In this document: positions 54,525-62,466 of the stretch, piece after piece
Numbering within the stretch: position 1 is the stretch's first letter
Layout: the number at the start of each line of letters is the position of its first letter
Source of the DNA: Bradyrhizobium paxllaeri
GTDB taxonomy: Bacteria > Pseudomonadota > Alphaproteobacteria > Rhizobiales > Xanthobacteraceae
Direction of reading: 5' to 3'
Length of the DNA: 64,000 bases
Assembly: GCF_001693515.2 (NCBI RefSeq)
Contig: NZ_CP042968.1
Coordinates: 3,906,001-3,970,000 of the forward strand
Position numbers and translations under genes: made by a program
Notes under the pieces: model-generated
Databases searched by the model: none
What the model was told of the DNA's origin: nothing
Seen by the model: the letters and a program-made list of their open reading frames with translations, nothing else

Positions 54525-56321
54525 TTATGGCCGGACCGCGCGCAGAGGGACGATGAAATCGGTGCCTTCGCCGGTTTCGCCGCCCTGGTTGATGCTGTGA
54601 TCGGACACAATGATCGATCCGCCGGTGGTCAGCACCTCCGCGATCCGAACGAGCGCGTCCTGCGGGATCGTGATGCGGTCCAGCGCCTCGGCCGGGCTGT
54701 TCTGCGCCGGCAGCGGCTTCGCTTCGGCGGGTGAACCGCCGGCCAGCCTGCGCCGCGCAGGACGTTCGTCCTCGCTGACTGGAGCAGCGTTGCGCGCCGC
54801 AGGCAGCGACACCACCGACCAGCGCAGCAGATTGGGATCGGTCTTGTCGGCTTCCGCAGTGAATACATGCGTGCCCAGCGGCCGGTCGCCCGGCGCGATT
54901 GTCACTGGAACGTCGAATTGCGGCTTGAAGCTTTCGCGGACGTAGAGCTTGGCGTCCTTGCGGCTGACCAGCACGGCGATCTGGCCAGGGCGCCGGGGCG
55001 CTTCTGCCTTGGCAGCCTTTTCCCCGCCGGGCAGACGCGCCGGATCTTTCTTCGCGTCAGGTGCAATGGCCGGTGCATCGGTGACCGCCTTGACGGACTC
55101 TGCCGGCTTTTCGGTGGCCTTCGATTCATTCGCGTTGAGTTCAACGGCCTTGGTTTCGGGAGCCTTGGATTCGGAAGTCCTGGTTTCCTCGACCTTCGGC
55201 GCTGTCGCCTTGGCAGGCTCCGCATTGGTAATGGCCGCCGCGGGCGTCTCGCTATTTATTTCGTCCGGTTTCGCTTCAGCTTTCACCTCGCCGAGCTTGT
55301 CCTCGGCCTTGACGCTCTCGCCTGCGGAAACCTCGGTCTTCGCGGGCTCGCTCGCCACGGCAGGGTCAGCCTTTGCTTCCGTGTTCGCGGTCTCGCCAAC
55401 CGACTGCGCCTTGGCTGCAGACGGCGCTGCATCGGACATGACCGCGTTCTTCGCCGCCAGCGCGCTGCTGGCATCCGCGGTGTGGGTCTGTTCGCGCAAC
55501 GGGGCCGTGTGTCCAAGCGTCGATCGAAGATCGAGACTCGGCTCCGAGTTCGCCAGGCTGGCATTCGCCGGCCTGGTCGCGCCGCCGGCGTCCGCGCCCT
55601 TGTCGCTCTTGATCGCGGGCGCATCGAGCTTGGGATCATCGGCGATCAGCGGCTGCGGCACGACCTTCTGCGCCACCAGCAAGGGGTGCGAAATACTGGC
55701 CGGCGTGATCTGGCCGGGCGTGATGATCACGCGCGCGCCCATCCTGGTCCAGTTCCACATCTTCATGGCAAAGGCCGTCGGCATGCGGATGCAGCCGTGC
55801 GATGCCGGATAGCCCGGCAGCACGCCGGCATGCAGCGCAATGCCCGACCAGGTGATGCGCTGCATGTAAGGCATCGGTGCGCCGCTGTAGATATTGGAGC
55901 GGTGCATCTTGTGCTTCTGGATGACGCTGAACACGCCCATCGGGGTTGAATGCCCCTTCATGCCCGTCGATACCGGGCTTTCGGCGAACAACCCGTTGGC
56001 GTCGTAAACGCGGACCTTCTGCTGCTCGATCGAGACCGCGATGATCAGCGGCCCATGCGGCTTGGCGTTGGTTTCCTTGACGGCCGTCTCAGACTTGGCC
56101 GACGGCCGGCGCACCTTTGGCTTGCGCGGCTGCGCCGGCGGCATCGGCCGATAATAGCTCGGATCGGAATCCTGCCAGTAGAACATGGTCGCGGCATCCG
56201 CCTGGGAAGCGGTGGCAATAGAGCCGGCCACGGTCAACATCGCAATCTGCCAAAATCGCTGCCTGGAAATAGTCGCGTCCGCAATACTCGTACTGAAAAA
56301 CCGATGCTCGCTCACGCGCAT
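54525..56321 (-). CDS. L,D-transpeptidase (YkuD) with long charged linker and degenerate second half
   Basis: 598 residues from the ATG; an in-frame TTG lies 9 bp upstream. A signal-like segment (QIAMLTVAGSIATAS) precedes the YkuD domain at about 90-205, with H164 and the active site S174-H-G-C177-I-R179. It crosslinks meso-diaminopimelate stems or anchors lipoproteins. A roughly 200-residue Ala/Glu/Lys/Pro-rich linker leads to a C-terminal part (QIAVLVSRKDAKLYVRES, PLGTHVFTAE) that resembles the N-terminal half of YkuD but lacks the HGC site. Confidence 0.88.
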   Translation of the reverse strand: MRVSEHRFFSTSIADATISRQRFWQIAMLTVAGSIATASQADAATMFYWQDSDPSYYRPMPPAQPRKPKVRRPSAKSETAVKETNAKPHGPLIIAVSIEQQKVRVYDANGLFAESPVSTGMKGHSTPMGVFSVIQKHKMHRSNIYSGAPMPYMQRITWSGIALHAGVLPGYPASHGCIRMPTAFAMKMWNWTRMGARVIITPGQITPASISHPLLVAQKVVPQPLIADDPKLDAPAIKSDKGADAGGATRPANASLANSEPSLDLRSTLGHTAPLREQTHTADASSALAAKNAVMSDAAPSAAKAQSVGETANTEAKADPAVASEPAKTEVSAGESVKAEDKLGEVKAEAKPDEINSETPAAAITNAEPAKATAPKVEETRTSESKAPETKAVELNANESKATEKPAESVKAVTDAPAIAPDAKKDPARLPGGEKAAKAEAPRRPGQIAVLVSRKDAKLYVRESFKPQFDVPVTIAPGDRPLGTHVFTAEADKTDPNLLRWSVVSLPAARNAAPVSEDERPARRRLAGGSPAEAKPLPAQNSPAEALDRITIPQDALVRIAEVLTTGGSIIVSDHSINQGGETGEGTDFIVPLRAVRP

Positions 56322-56574
56322 AATCCTCAAATCCAGTTACTCGAATTTACCGTCTTGCCAATCCGTTTGTTGTCGCAGAGGCGAAAAGCGTTCACCAGCG
56401 TAGGCCTTATAATTTCAGCGCTTTTCGCCCTGATCGTAGCAAAAAAGCCTCACATTCCGTTAAACGACCGCGGTCGGGCTGGCTGGGGGTATCGCACTAT
56501 CGAGTCAGCACGATGGCCTTCCTGTTCGGCATTGCAGCACTACATAGGCGACGTGCCCTTCAGCGGAGATATCA

Positions 56575-57123
56575 ATGACATCCAAGGCCGTCGTTAAGTG
56601 TGACAAGAAGTGGGAAATTTTGGCCTTGGTGGTGTTGGCGCTGACAGTGTGGCAGGCATCCCCGGCGTCGGCCGCTGATGAGCCCGACCTGATCTTTCGC
56701 CGTTCGACGGTGTTCAAATGGCTGAGCCCGAACGACAAGCTTGCGACCTACGCCGTCGACGACCCTGAAGTCGACGGGGTCGCCTGTCACTTCACCGTGC
56801 CGGAAAAGGGCGGCTTCAAGGGCTGGCTCGGGCTTGCCGAGGAGGTCTCGGACATCTCGCTGGCCTGCCGCCAGATCGGCCCCGTCAAGTTCAAGCACAA
56901 GCTGGAGCAGGGCGACGACATGTTTCGCCAGCGCCGCTCGCTGTTCTTCAAGAAGATGCAGATCGTTCGCGGCTGCGATGCCAAGCGCAACGTGCTGGTC
57001 TACATGGTCTATTCGGACAGGCTGATCGAAGGCTCACCCAAGAACTCGACCTCCTCGGTGCCGATCATGCCCTGGGGGGCGACCGAGGCCGGGGTTCAGA
57101 AATGCGGTGAATTCTTCCAGTAA
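56575..57123 (+). CDS. creA: CreA family protein
   Basis: 182 residues. Signal/anchor LALVVLALTVWQASPASA. CreA signatures: VDDPEVDGVACHFTVPEKGG, FKGWLGLAEEVSDISLACRQIG, FKKMQIVRGCDAKRNVLVYMVYSD, EGSPKNSTSSVPIMPWG. This matches E. coli CreA as I recall it. Function of CreA is unknown. GGAG 7 nt before ATG. It is divergent from the L,D-transpeptidase gene across an inverted-repeat-bearing region. Confidence 0.9.
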   Translation: MTSKAVVKCDKKWEILALVVLALTVWQASPASAADEPDLIFRRSTVFKWLSPNDKLATYAVDDPEVDGVACHFTVPEKGGFKGWLGLAEEVSDISLACRQIGPVKFKHKLEQGDDMFRQRRSLFFKKMQIVRGCDAKRNVLVYMVYSDRLIEGSPKNSTSSVPIMPWGATEAGVQKCGEFFQ

Positions 57124-57679
57124 GTCCGATGCCATCCCGGATTCGGGATGAGGGCTTACCGTTTGAGCGGATTGGGATATTGGCGGACCTCCGGGCCGGG
57201 CGCGACCTTGCGGTCGCGGCAACCGACCAGATGGACGAATTTCTGCGGCGCCGAGACATTGCCGCGGAACTCGCCGCCTTGCTGCGACATCGCACCACAA
57301 ACGCGTGACGGATGCTCTGAGGCTTTTTCCTGGCGCTTGAGGGAGGGATCGATCCGCGAGTTACTCCCGGACAAATTTCCAACAACCGGCTGGCCGGGTT
57401 TGCGGGTCGGGGTGTCATTGCCAACATCGGTGTTGCGATGGCCCACGACTGCTGTCCTTTGTTGAGGAAGGGTCGAAACGCACGAGCCCGCGCAAAGTTG
57501 CACGGTGTCCGGTTGAGTCGGCCGGACCGAGGCTTCGGTTCATCCGATAACGCCTGTGAACGAGACGGCCCTCGTCCACTGGACGAAGGCCAAAGCGGCC
57601 CGATTGGCCGGCTTGCGGCGTTCAGCCGGAACATCCGAGGCGAGGGTGCCCTAGCTGAATTCATTGGACTTTTCCCGCC
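57124..57679. other. Intergenic region with no firm gene
   Basis: About 550 bp. A leftward frame 57156-57503 (GTG start, 115 codons, ending RQYPNPLKR) has some protein-like character (SQQGGEFRGNVSAPQKFVHL) but no convincing RBS and no recognised family. Other frames are random-looking. No repeat or RNA identified. Confidence 0.3.
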
Positions 57680-57711
57680 ATTGTTTCGTCGAGCAGTGGC
57701 GACGAAACAAT
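57680..57711. promoter_or_regulatory. Perfect 12-bp dyad upstream of a small secreted-protein gene
   Basis: ATTGTTTCGTCG / CGACGAAACAAT with an 8-bp spacer, about 120 bp before the ATG at 57833. The half-site core GACGAAAC occurs again at 57722-57729, giving three copies. This looks like a regulator binding cluster; no known consensus recognised. Confidence 0.5.
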
Positions 57712-57832
57712 TCTCCTGTGTGACGAAACCATTTTTCTTTTTTGGCGCAGATGTCCGGAAACGGCCCGCGGGTATCAGATTGGCAACGAGACGGCGGCGG
57801 CTAGCGGCCACCGACAACCGGAGACAGTTTAG

Positions 57833-57994
57833 ATGCGGAACCTCAGCTTCATCCTCGCCTTTGCCTTCGTTCTGGCGGGTCCCTCGATGGCTGGTTCTTC
57901 GGATCAGGGTCTGCCGGGCGTCGGTACCTTTGCCTACAGTGGTTCGCCGGTTGCGACCACGGCGTTGCAGCCGATGGTCATCGCCGCCAAGTAA
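57833..57994 (+). CDS. Small secreted protein, 53 residues
   Basis: 54-codon frame. A clear signal peptide (NLSFILAFAFVLAGPSMA) is followed by a 34-residue mature peptide rich in Gly, Ser, Ala and Val (SSDQGLPGVGTFAYSG...MVIAAK). GGAG lies about 10 nt upstream. No Cys or metal site. I do not recognise a named family. The upstream triple half-site suggests regulated expression. Confidence 0.6.
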   Translation: MRNLSFILAFAFVLAGPSMAGSSDQGLPGVGTFAYSGSPVATTALQPMVIAAK

Positions 57995-58038
57995 GCGTGA
58001 CGGGTCCGTTGCAAAGAGATTGCCGATAAAGGCCCTGT

Positions 58039-58437
58039 ATGTCCGCACGTATCTGTTTGGCCGTAATTCTGACGTCCCTCCTTCTCAGCGGCGCAGCGCA
58101 GGCTCAGGTCCAGTTTCAGCCGCCGCAGACCTCATTCCGTTCGCTCTTCAAGGTGCCCGATCCGCGCGGCGAGTTCGTGCGGCTCTGCGCACCTCATATG
58201 GTCGGACGTTGGGCGCATCCCGAAAGCGTCTGCGGCTGCCTGCACGACTACGCCGCCGCGACCGTGGAAGATGCCGACCTGCGCGAAGCATTGCTGCGCG
58301 GCATCAGCGAGACCGGCGTGCCGACGATCGAGACCGCCTGGGTCCCGGCGTCGAAGCAATCCCAGATCGGACCGACCTTCACCAAGATTGCCAAGCCGAC
58401 GCTGCAATGCATGTTTGAGCCCGCGACGAACCAGTAA
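58039..58437 (+). CDS. Hypothetical secreted protein with four cysteines
   Basis: 132 residues. Signal peptide cleaved near AQA/QVQFQPP. Four mature Cys (LCAPHM, SVCGCL, LQCMF) could form two disulfides. No known domain recognised. It follows the 53-residue secreted protein by 44 bp and could share its transcript. Confidence 0.6.
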   Translation: MSARICLAVILTSLLLSGAAQAQVQFQPPQTSFRSLFKVPDPRGEFVRLCAPHMVGRWAHPESVCGCLHDYAAATVEDADLREALLRGISETGVPTIETAWVPASKQSQIGPTFTKIAKPTLQCMFEPATNQ

Positions 58438-58504
58438 CGCCGGCGTTACTTAGTCTCCTGCAATTCCCTCAGTCTCGACACGTCGATAACGGCCATTGTA
58501 AGCA

Positions 58505-59118
58505 ATGGCCGGTCGACGATCTCTGCGGGGCCTGTCAATGCAGCCGGGACGAATCCTGCTCTCATGCGCGGTGCTTGTCGTGCTGGGCATGCCAGCCGCC
58601 GCTGCGCCCGATGAGGACCTGTTGGGAAAGGCGGCCGGTTATCCGATCGGCTCGGGCGCCAACTGGTTTTATGACGAAAGCGTCCGGGTCGGATCGTTCA
58701 GCCATCTCGACAGCATCCTGCCGCACTACACGCTGAAGAAGGCGGCTCACGCAGGACTCGGTTGCGGCGCTGCGCGCCTTCCCGACGCGCGAGGTCGAGC
58801 AGGGGAGCCGCTTTCACTATGCGTCCAATCAGACGGTGGCACTGACGCCACCGACTGGCACCGCCAGCCCGAGGCGTTCACGCCGCGCAAGGCGACGCCC
58901 TATTTCGGCTATGGCTACCAGTTCTGGCTGTTTCCGAGCGAGAAGCGGCGGTTCGCGCTGCTCGGCGTCTACGGGCAGTCTTCTTCGTCGATCCCGAACT
59001 CAAGCTGGTGATGGTCATTACCGCGGCGGCGAAGAACGCCAGCGTCGGCAAGGAGTCGTTCGCGCGCGAACGCGATGCGTTGTGGCGCGGGGTCGTCGCC
59101 AAATACGGTAGCTGGTAG
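58505..59118 (+). pseudogene. Decayed beta-lactamase-family serine hydrolase
   Basis: The N-terminal frame encodes a signal and DEDLLGKAAGYPIGSGANWF...HYTLKKA. Then DSVAALRAFPTREVEQGSRFHYAS appears in another frame (from 58755), WHRQPEAFTPRKATPYFGYGYQFWLF returns to the first frame, and FFVDPELKLVMVITAAAKNA is in a third frame (from 58981), ending KYGSW at 59118. These are pieces of one serine-hydrolase family protein of about 400 residues. The SxxK catalytic region is deleted and at least two frameshifts are present, so it is non-functional. Confidence 0.8.
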
Positions 59119-59157
59119 TTGGGCTCAACATCGAAACAGATAGCACAGGGGAACACC

Positions 59158-59607
59158 ATGCGAACCATCATCATCGGCCTGATCGGCATGTTGCCGTTCG
59201 TCGTGTCGCCAGCCTCAGCCGCCGAGCCGGGGAGTGAGGAAGCCAACAAGAAGGCGGTGCTCGAATTCTACGATGCGGCGCTCAACCGGAAAGACTTCGA
59301 CGCTGCCGCGAAGTATTTCGGGCCACACTATATCCAGCACAATCCGACGGCGCCTGACGGCATCGAGGGCTTCAAGAACTTCCTTGGGTTCCTGAGAGAG
59401 AAATTTCCGGACTCCCGCAGCGAGATCAAGCGCGTTTTTGCCGACGGCGACCATGTGATCCTTCACGTCCACAGCGTACGCGAGAAGGGTACGCGCGGCC
59501 GCGCCATCGTCGACATTTTCCGGCTCGAGAACGGCAAGATCGTCGAGCACTGGGACGTCGTGCAGGAAATTCCGGAGAAGGCCGCCAACACCAACGGGAT
59601 GTTCTAG
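59158..59607 (+). CDS. Secreted SnoaL-like (NTF2-fold) protein
   Basis: 149 residues from the ATG with a GGGGA RBS. Signal peptide (IGLIGMLPFVVSPASA). SnoaL/ester-cyclase features: FYDAALNRKDFDAAAKYFG, YIQHNPTAPDGIEGFKNFLGF and GKIVEHWDVVQ. The fold binds hydrophobic or polyketide-like ligands; enzymatic activity is unproven for this secreted group. Confidence 0.82.
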   Translation: MRTIIIGLIGMLPFVVSPASAAEPGSEEANKKAVLEFYDAALNRKDFDAAAKYFGPHYIQHNPTAPDGIEGFKNFLGFLREKFPDSRSEIKRVFADGDHVILHVHSVREKGTRGRAIVDIFRLENGKIVEHWDVVQEIPEKAANTNGMF

Positions 59608-59623
59608 GTTCGGGCGAGCGTTT

Positions 59624-59854
59624 CTAGCGCCGCTTCGTTCCGAGCCGCTGGATGCATTTGCGCGTGCGCACGACGCCTGACGTCGTCATCTGCGAGCCCT
59701 GGACTTCCTTGATCTGTCCGGCCGGGCACGATCCGTCATCGACCAGGACGCGCTGGCCGAGCCTGAGGTCGACGATGTCCTGCTCGCGCGAGACCGTTTG
59801 CGCGAGCGCAGGCGTGGCGAGCAACAACAGGACGAGGGCGGCGGAGGCTTTCAT
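59624..59854 (-). CDS. Small secreted protein (DUF6719-like)
   Basis: 76 residues. Signal peptide MKASAALVLLLLATPALA, then REQDIVDLRLGQRVLVDDGSCPAGQIKEV and a basic C-terminus with a second Cys (RKCIQRLG). The LRLGQRV-x-VDDG-x-CP pattern recalls DUF6719 as found in Bradyrhizobium; this assignment is from memory. The longer frame upstream is antisense to the MocR gene region. Confidence 0.6.
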   Translation of the reverse strand: MKASAALVLLLLATPALAQTVSREQDIVDLRLGQRVLVDDGSCPAGQIKEVQGSQMTTSGVVRTRKCIQRLGTKRR

Positions 59855-59874
59855 CGGCGTCAATTCGATCTTCC

Positions 59875-60027
59875 TCACTTGGTTTTGATTTTCAGCCCGT
59901 CGGGGCCGACATTGATCTGCAGGCCCTCGGGTTCTTGCTTGGCTTGATAGAGATTGTAGCCGAGCACGCCGACGGCGACGATCAACACGCCGATAATGAG
60001 ATACAGGACGTTGCGATTGCCGGGCAT
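59875..60027 (-). CDS. Small single-pass membrane protein, 50 residues
   Basis: 51-codon frame: PGNRN, then a membrane helix VLYLIIGVLIVAVGVLGYNLY, then KQEPEGLQINVGPDGLKIKTK, a short beta-like periplasmic or cytosolic tail. A GGCGGA stretch lies near the ATG. It is 20 bp upstream of the DUF6719-like gene in the same direction, probably one transcript. Confidence 0.55.
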   Translation of the reverse strand: MPGNRNVLYLIIGVLIVAVGVLGYNLYQAKQEPEGLQINVGPDGLKIKTK

Positions 60028-60114
60028 CCGCCGTTTCCGCCGTGAAATTGATTTGAGGCAACGAGCTTAGTGACGCGGCGGCGATTCTGATAGAGCGACG
60101 GTCGGCCGGAGCGT

Positions 60115-61614
60115 TCAGCCCGCGGCCTTCCGCTGCTTGGCTCGACCGGTTCCATGCGGATTGCGAGTTGCCTGCAAGGCGGCCAGCGATGATTTCGCCA
60201 GCCGCTCGGCCGAGGCGACCAGTTGCGGCAGCTTGTGGCCGGCAAATCCCAGCACAAAGCCCGGCAATGGCCGCGCGCGAAAATAGGTTTCTGCCAACAG
60301 CCAGCCCGCGACACCGGCATCCGCCTTTGCCTTGGCGGCAACCAGCGGATCGGTCGCGGAATCGAACCGCGCGACCAGATGCAGGCCCTGCGAGGGCACG
60401 GGCACCGAGAGCTGTCCCTGCGACGCCGCCGACAGCGTCGAGGCCAGCACGTCGCGCGCTTCGCGGTAGATCCCGCGCACCTTGCGCAGGTTGGCGGCGA
60501 ACGCGCCGGAATTCAGCATGTCCGCCACCGCGCCTTCCAGCAGCGTGCCGGGAAAGCGGTCGAGCGCGGCGCGGGCTGTCGTCACCGGTCCGACGAGGCG
60601 CTCGGGCAGGGCGCAATAGCCGATGCGCAATCCCGGAAACAAGGTCTTGGCAAACGTGCCCATGTAGATCACGCGTGAGAGGTGATCGATGCCGGCAAGC
60701 GACAGCAGTGGCGCGCCGTCGTATCGAAACTCGCTGTCGTAATCGTCCTCGATCACGAAGGCGCCGGCGTCCCTGGCCCAGTCGAGCAATTCCAGCCGCC
60801 GCGTCATCGACATCTGCACGCCCAGCGGAAACTGGTGCGACGGGGTCACGTAGGCCGCGCCCGCCGCAGCAGCGAGCGCCCGGCCTTTGGCGACGATCAT
60901 GCCTGAAGTATCGACCGGCACGGCGACGGGACGCAGGCCGCAATGTCCGATCGCTCGTCGCGCGGCGGGATAGCCGGGATCCTCGCACCAGATCTGATCG
61001 CCAACCTTGAGGATCGCGCTGAGCACGATCCGTAAGCCATGCTGCGTTCCCGAGGTCAGCATGATCTGGTCGGGATCGCAGCGCAGCCCGCGCGCCGACA
61101 GCAGGTGGTCCGCAATGGCGGCGCGGAGTTCATGGCTGCCGCGCGGGTCGCCATAGTGAAGGTGCTCGGTGCCGAAGGCGCGCATGCGCCGGCCGGCGAA
61201 CGCCCGGAAGCGTTGCAGCGCCCGCTCGTCAATATGCGTGCAGCCGAGCGCCAGCGGGCCCTGCTGCTGCGGCTCGATTGCGATCTTCTTCTTGCGCGCC
61301 TCGTTGGCCGGGGCGGGGATGCGCGCGGCGACGAAGGTGCCGGAGCCGACGGTGGCCACGGCAAAACCATCCGCGATCAGCCGCTCATAGGCCGAGGTGA
61401 CGGCGTTGCGGCGAAAACCGGTCTGCTTGGCCAGCGTGCGCGACGGCGGCAGCGGCTCGCCGGGCTTTGCGATCCCGCCGGTGATGGCGTGGCACAGCGC
61501 CTGATAGAGCCGGTGCTGGGAGGAGGCGCCCGGCGTCACGTGAGGGCCGGAGAGATCGAGCGCGAGCTCGGCCTTGCGGCGGGACGGCGGAGAATTGGTC
61601 GGAATTTTTCGCAT
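60115..61614 (-). CDS. MocR/PdxR-type GntR regulator with aminotransferase domain
   Basis: 499 residues. N-terminal GntR winged helix (SRTLAKQTGFRRNAVTSAYERL) joined to a fold-type I aminotransferase domain with the PLP lysine motif MGTFAKTLFPGLRIGYC and the DYDSEFRYDG segment. MocR regulators sense PLP or amino compounds and bind between divergent genes. It is divergent from a PNPOx-like gene across 75 bp, the usual target arrangement. Confidence 0.9.
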   Translation of the reverse strand: MRKIPTNSPPSRRKAELALDLSGPHVTPGASSQHRLYQALCHAITGGIAKPGEPLPPSRTLAKQTGFRRNAVTSAYERLIADGFAVATVGSGTFVAARIPAPANEARKKKIAIEPQQQGPLALGCTHIDERALQRFRAFAGRRMRAFGTEHLHYGDPRGSHELRAAIADHLLSARGLRCDPDQIMLTSGTQHGLRIVLSAILKVGDQIWCEDPGYPAARRAIGHCGLRPVAVPVDTSGMIVAKGRALAAAAGAAYVTPSHQFPLGVQMSMTRRLELLDWARDAGAFVIEDDYDSEFRYDGAPLLSLAGIDHLSRVIYMGTFAKTLFPGLRIGYCALPERLVGPVTTARAALDRFPGTLLEGAVADMLNSGAFAANLRKVRGIYREARDVLASTLSAASQGQLSVPVPSQGLHLVARFDSATDPLVAAKAKADAGVAGWLLAETYFRARPLPGFVLGFAGHKLPQLVASAERLAKSSLAALQATRNPHGTGRAKQRKAAG

Positions 61615-61689
61615 GGAATTGGCACTATCGCAGGCCAAATTGCCAAGTACAACTGTCGATGAACACACCTGTTTGGATGAGGATTTGCC

Positions 61690-62415
61690 GTGACCGACGC
61701 CGTGACCATCGATGCGTATCCGTTATCGCCGCGAAACCAGGTGAAGCGGCGCCACGATCGCGGCTTCTACGACCATGCCACGGTCCATCGCCTGCTCGAC
61801 GCCTCGATGCTGTGCCACGTCTCCTATGTGATCGACGGTCAGCCCTATTGCACGCCGACCTTCTTCTGGCGGGAGGGCAGCAAGCTGTACTGGCATGGCA
61901 GCAGCGCCAGCCGCATGCTGCGCAACCAGTCCGAAGGCGAGCGGGTCTGCCTCACGGTGGCGCATCTCGACAGCCTGGTGCTGGCCCGCTGCGGTTTCAA
62001 CCATTCGGCGGACTACCGCGCCGTGATGGCGTTCGGCACCGCCTATCTCGTCACCGATCCGGTCGAGAAGGAACGCGCGCTGGTCGCGATGGTCGACCGC
62101 TTCTTTCCTGATCGCACCGCGAGCTTAAGACAAAGCACGGTGCAAGAGATCAAGGCGACGTCGGTCATCGCGATGGAGATCGAGCAGGCGTCCGCCAAGA
62201 TCAGGTCGAAGGGCGTCGCCGACGACGATGAGGACTACGAATTGCCGATCTATGCGGAGCGAATTCCGGTGCGCACCGTACTGGGGCGGCCGGAACCCTG
62301 TCCGCGGCTTCTCGACGGCGTCGAACGCCCGGCGTCGCTCGGTGCCTATTCGGAAGGCCGCCTGCTCGAAGATGCATTGCGGGATGCGCATTTTGTGCAT
62401 TACGCCGGCGGCTGA
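61690..62415 (+). CDS. Pyridoxamine 5'-phosphate oxidase-like flavin-binding protein
   Basis: 241 residues from GTG with GAGG 7 nt upstream. PNPOx-like split-barrel: CHVSYVIDGQPYCTPTFFWREG and AVMAFGTAYLVTDPVEKERAL. It resembles the FMN- or heme-binding 5-nitroimidazole-resistance-type subfamily rather than PdxH itself. Likely regulated by the divergent MocR protein. The role could be vitamin B6-related or general flavin reduction. Confidence 0.83.
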   Translation: MTDAVTIDAYPLSPRNQVKRRHDRGFYDHATVHRLLDASMLCHVSYVIDGQPYCTPTFFWREGSKLYWHGSSASRMLRNQSEGERVCLTVAHLDSLVLARCGFNHSADYRAVMAFGTAYLVTDPVEKERALVAMVDRFFPDRTASLRQSTVQEIKATSVIAMEIEQASAKIRSKGVADDDEDYELPIYAERIPVRTVLGRPEPCPRLLDGVERPASLGAYSEGRLLEDALRDAHFVHYAGG

Positions 62416-62466
62416 GATCGGGGTAGGGTGGCGCTCCCGACCTGAATTCGCGACTGGAGCCGCCGC

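Noticed and set aside
57156..57503. Leftward 115-codon frame downstream of creA
   Set aside because: Only weak coding character, GTG start and no good RBS; kept as a note under the intergenic entry.
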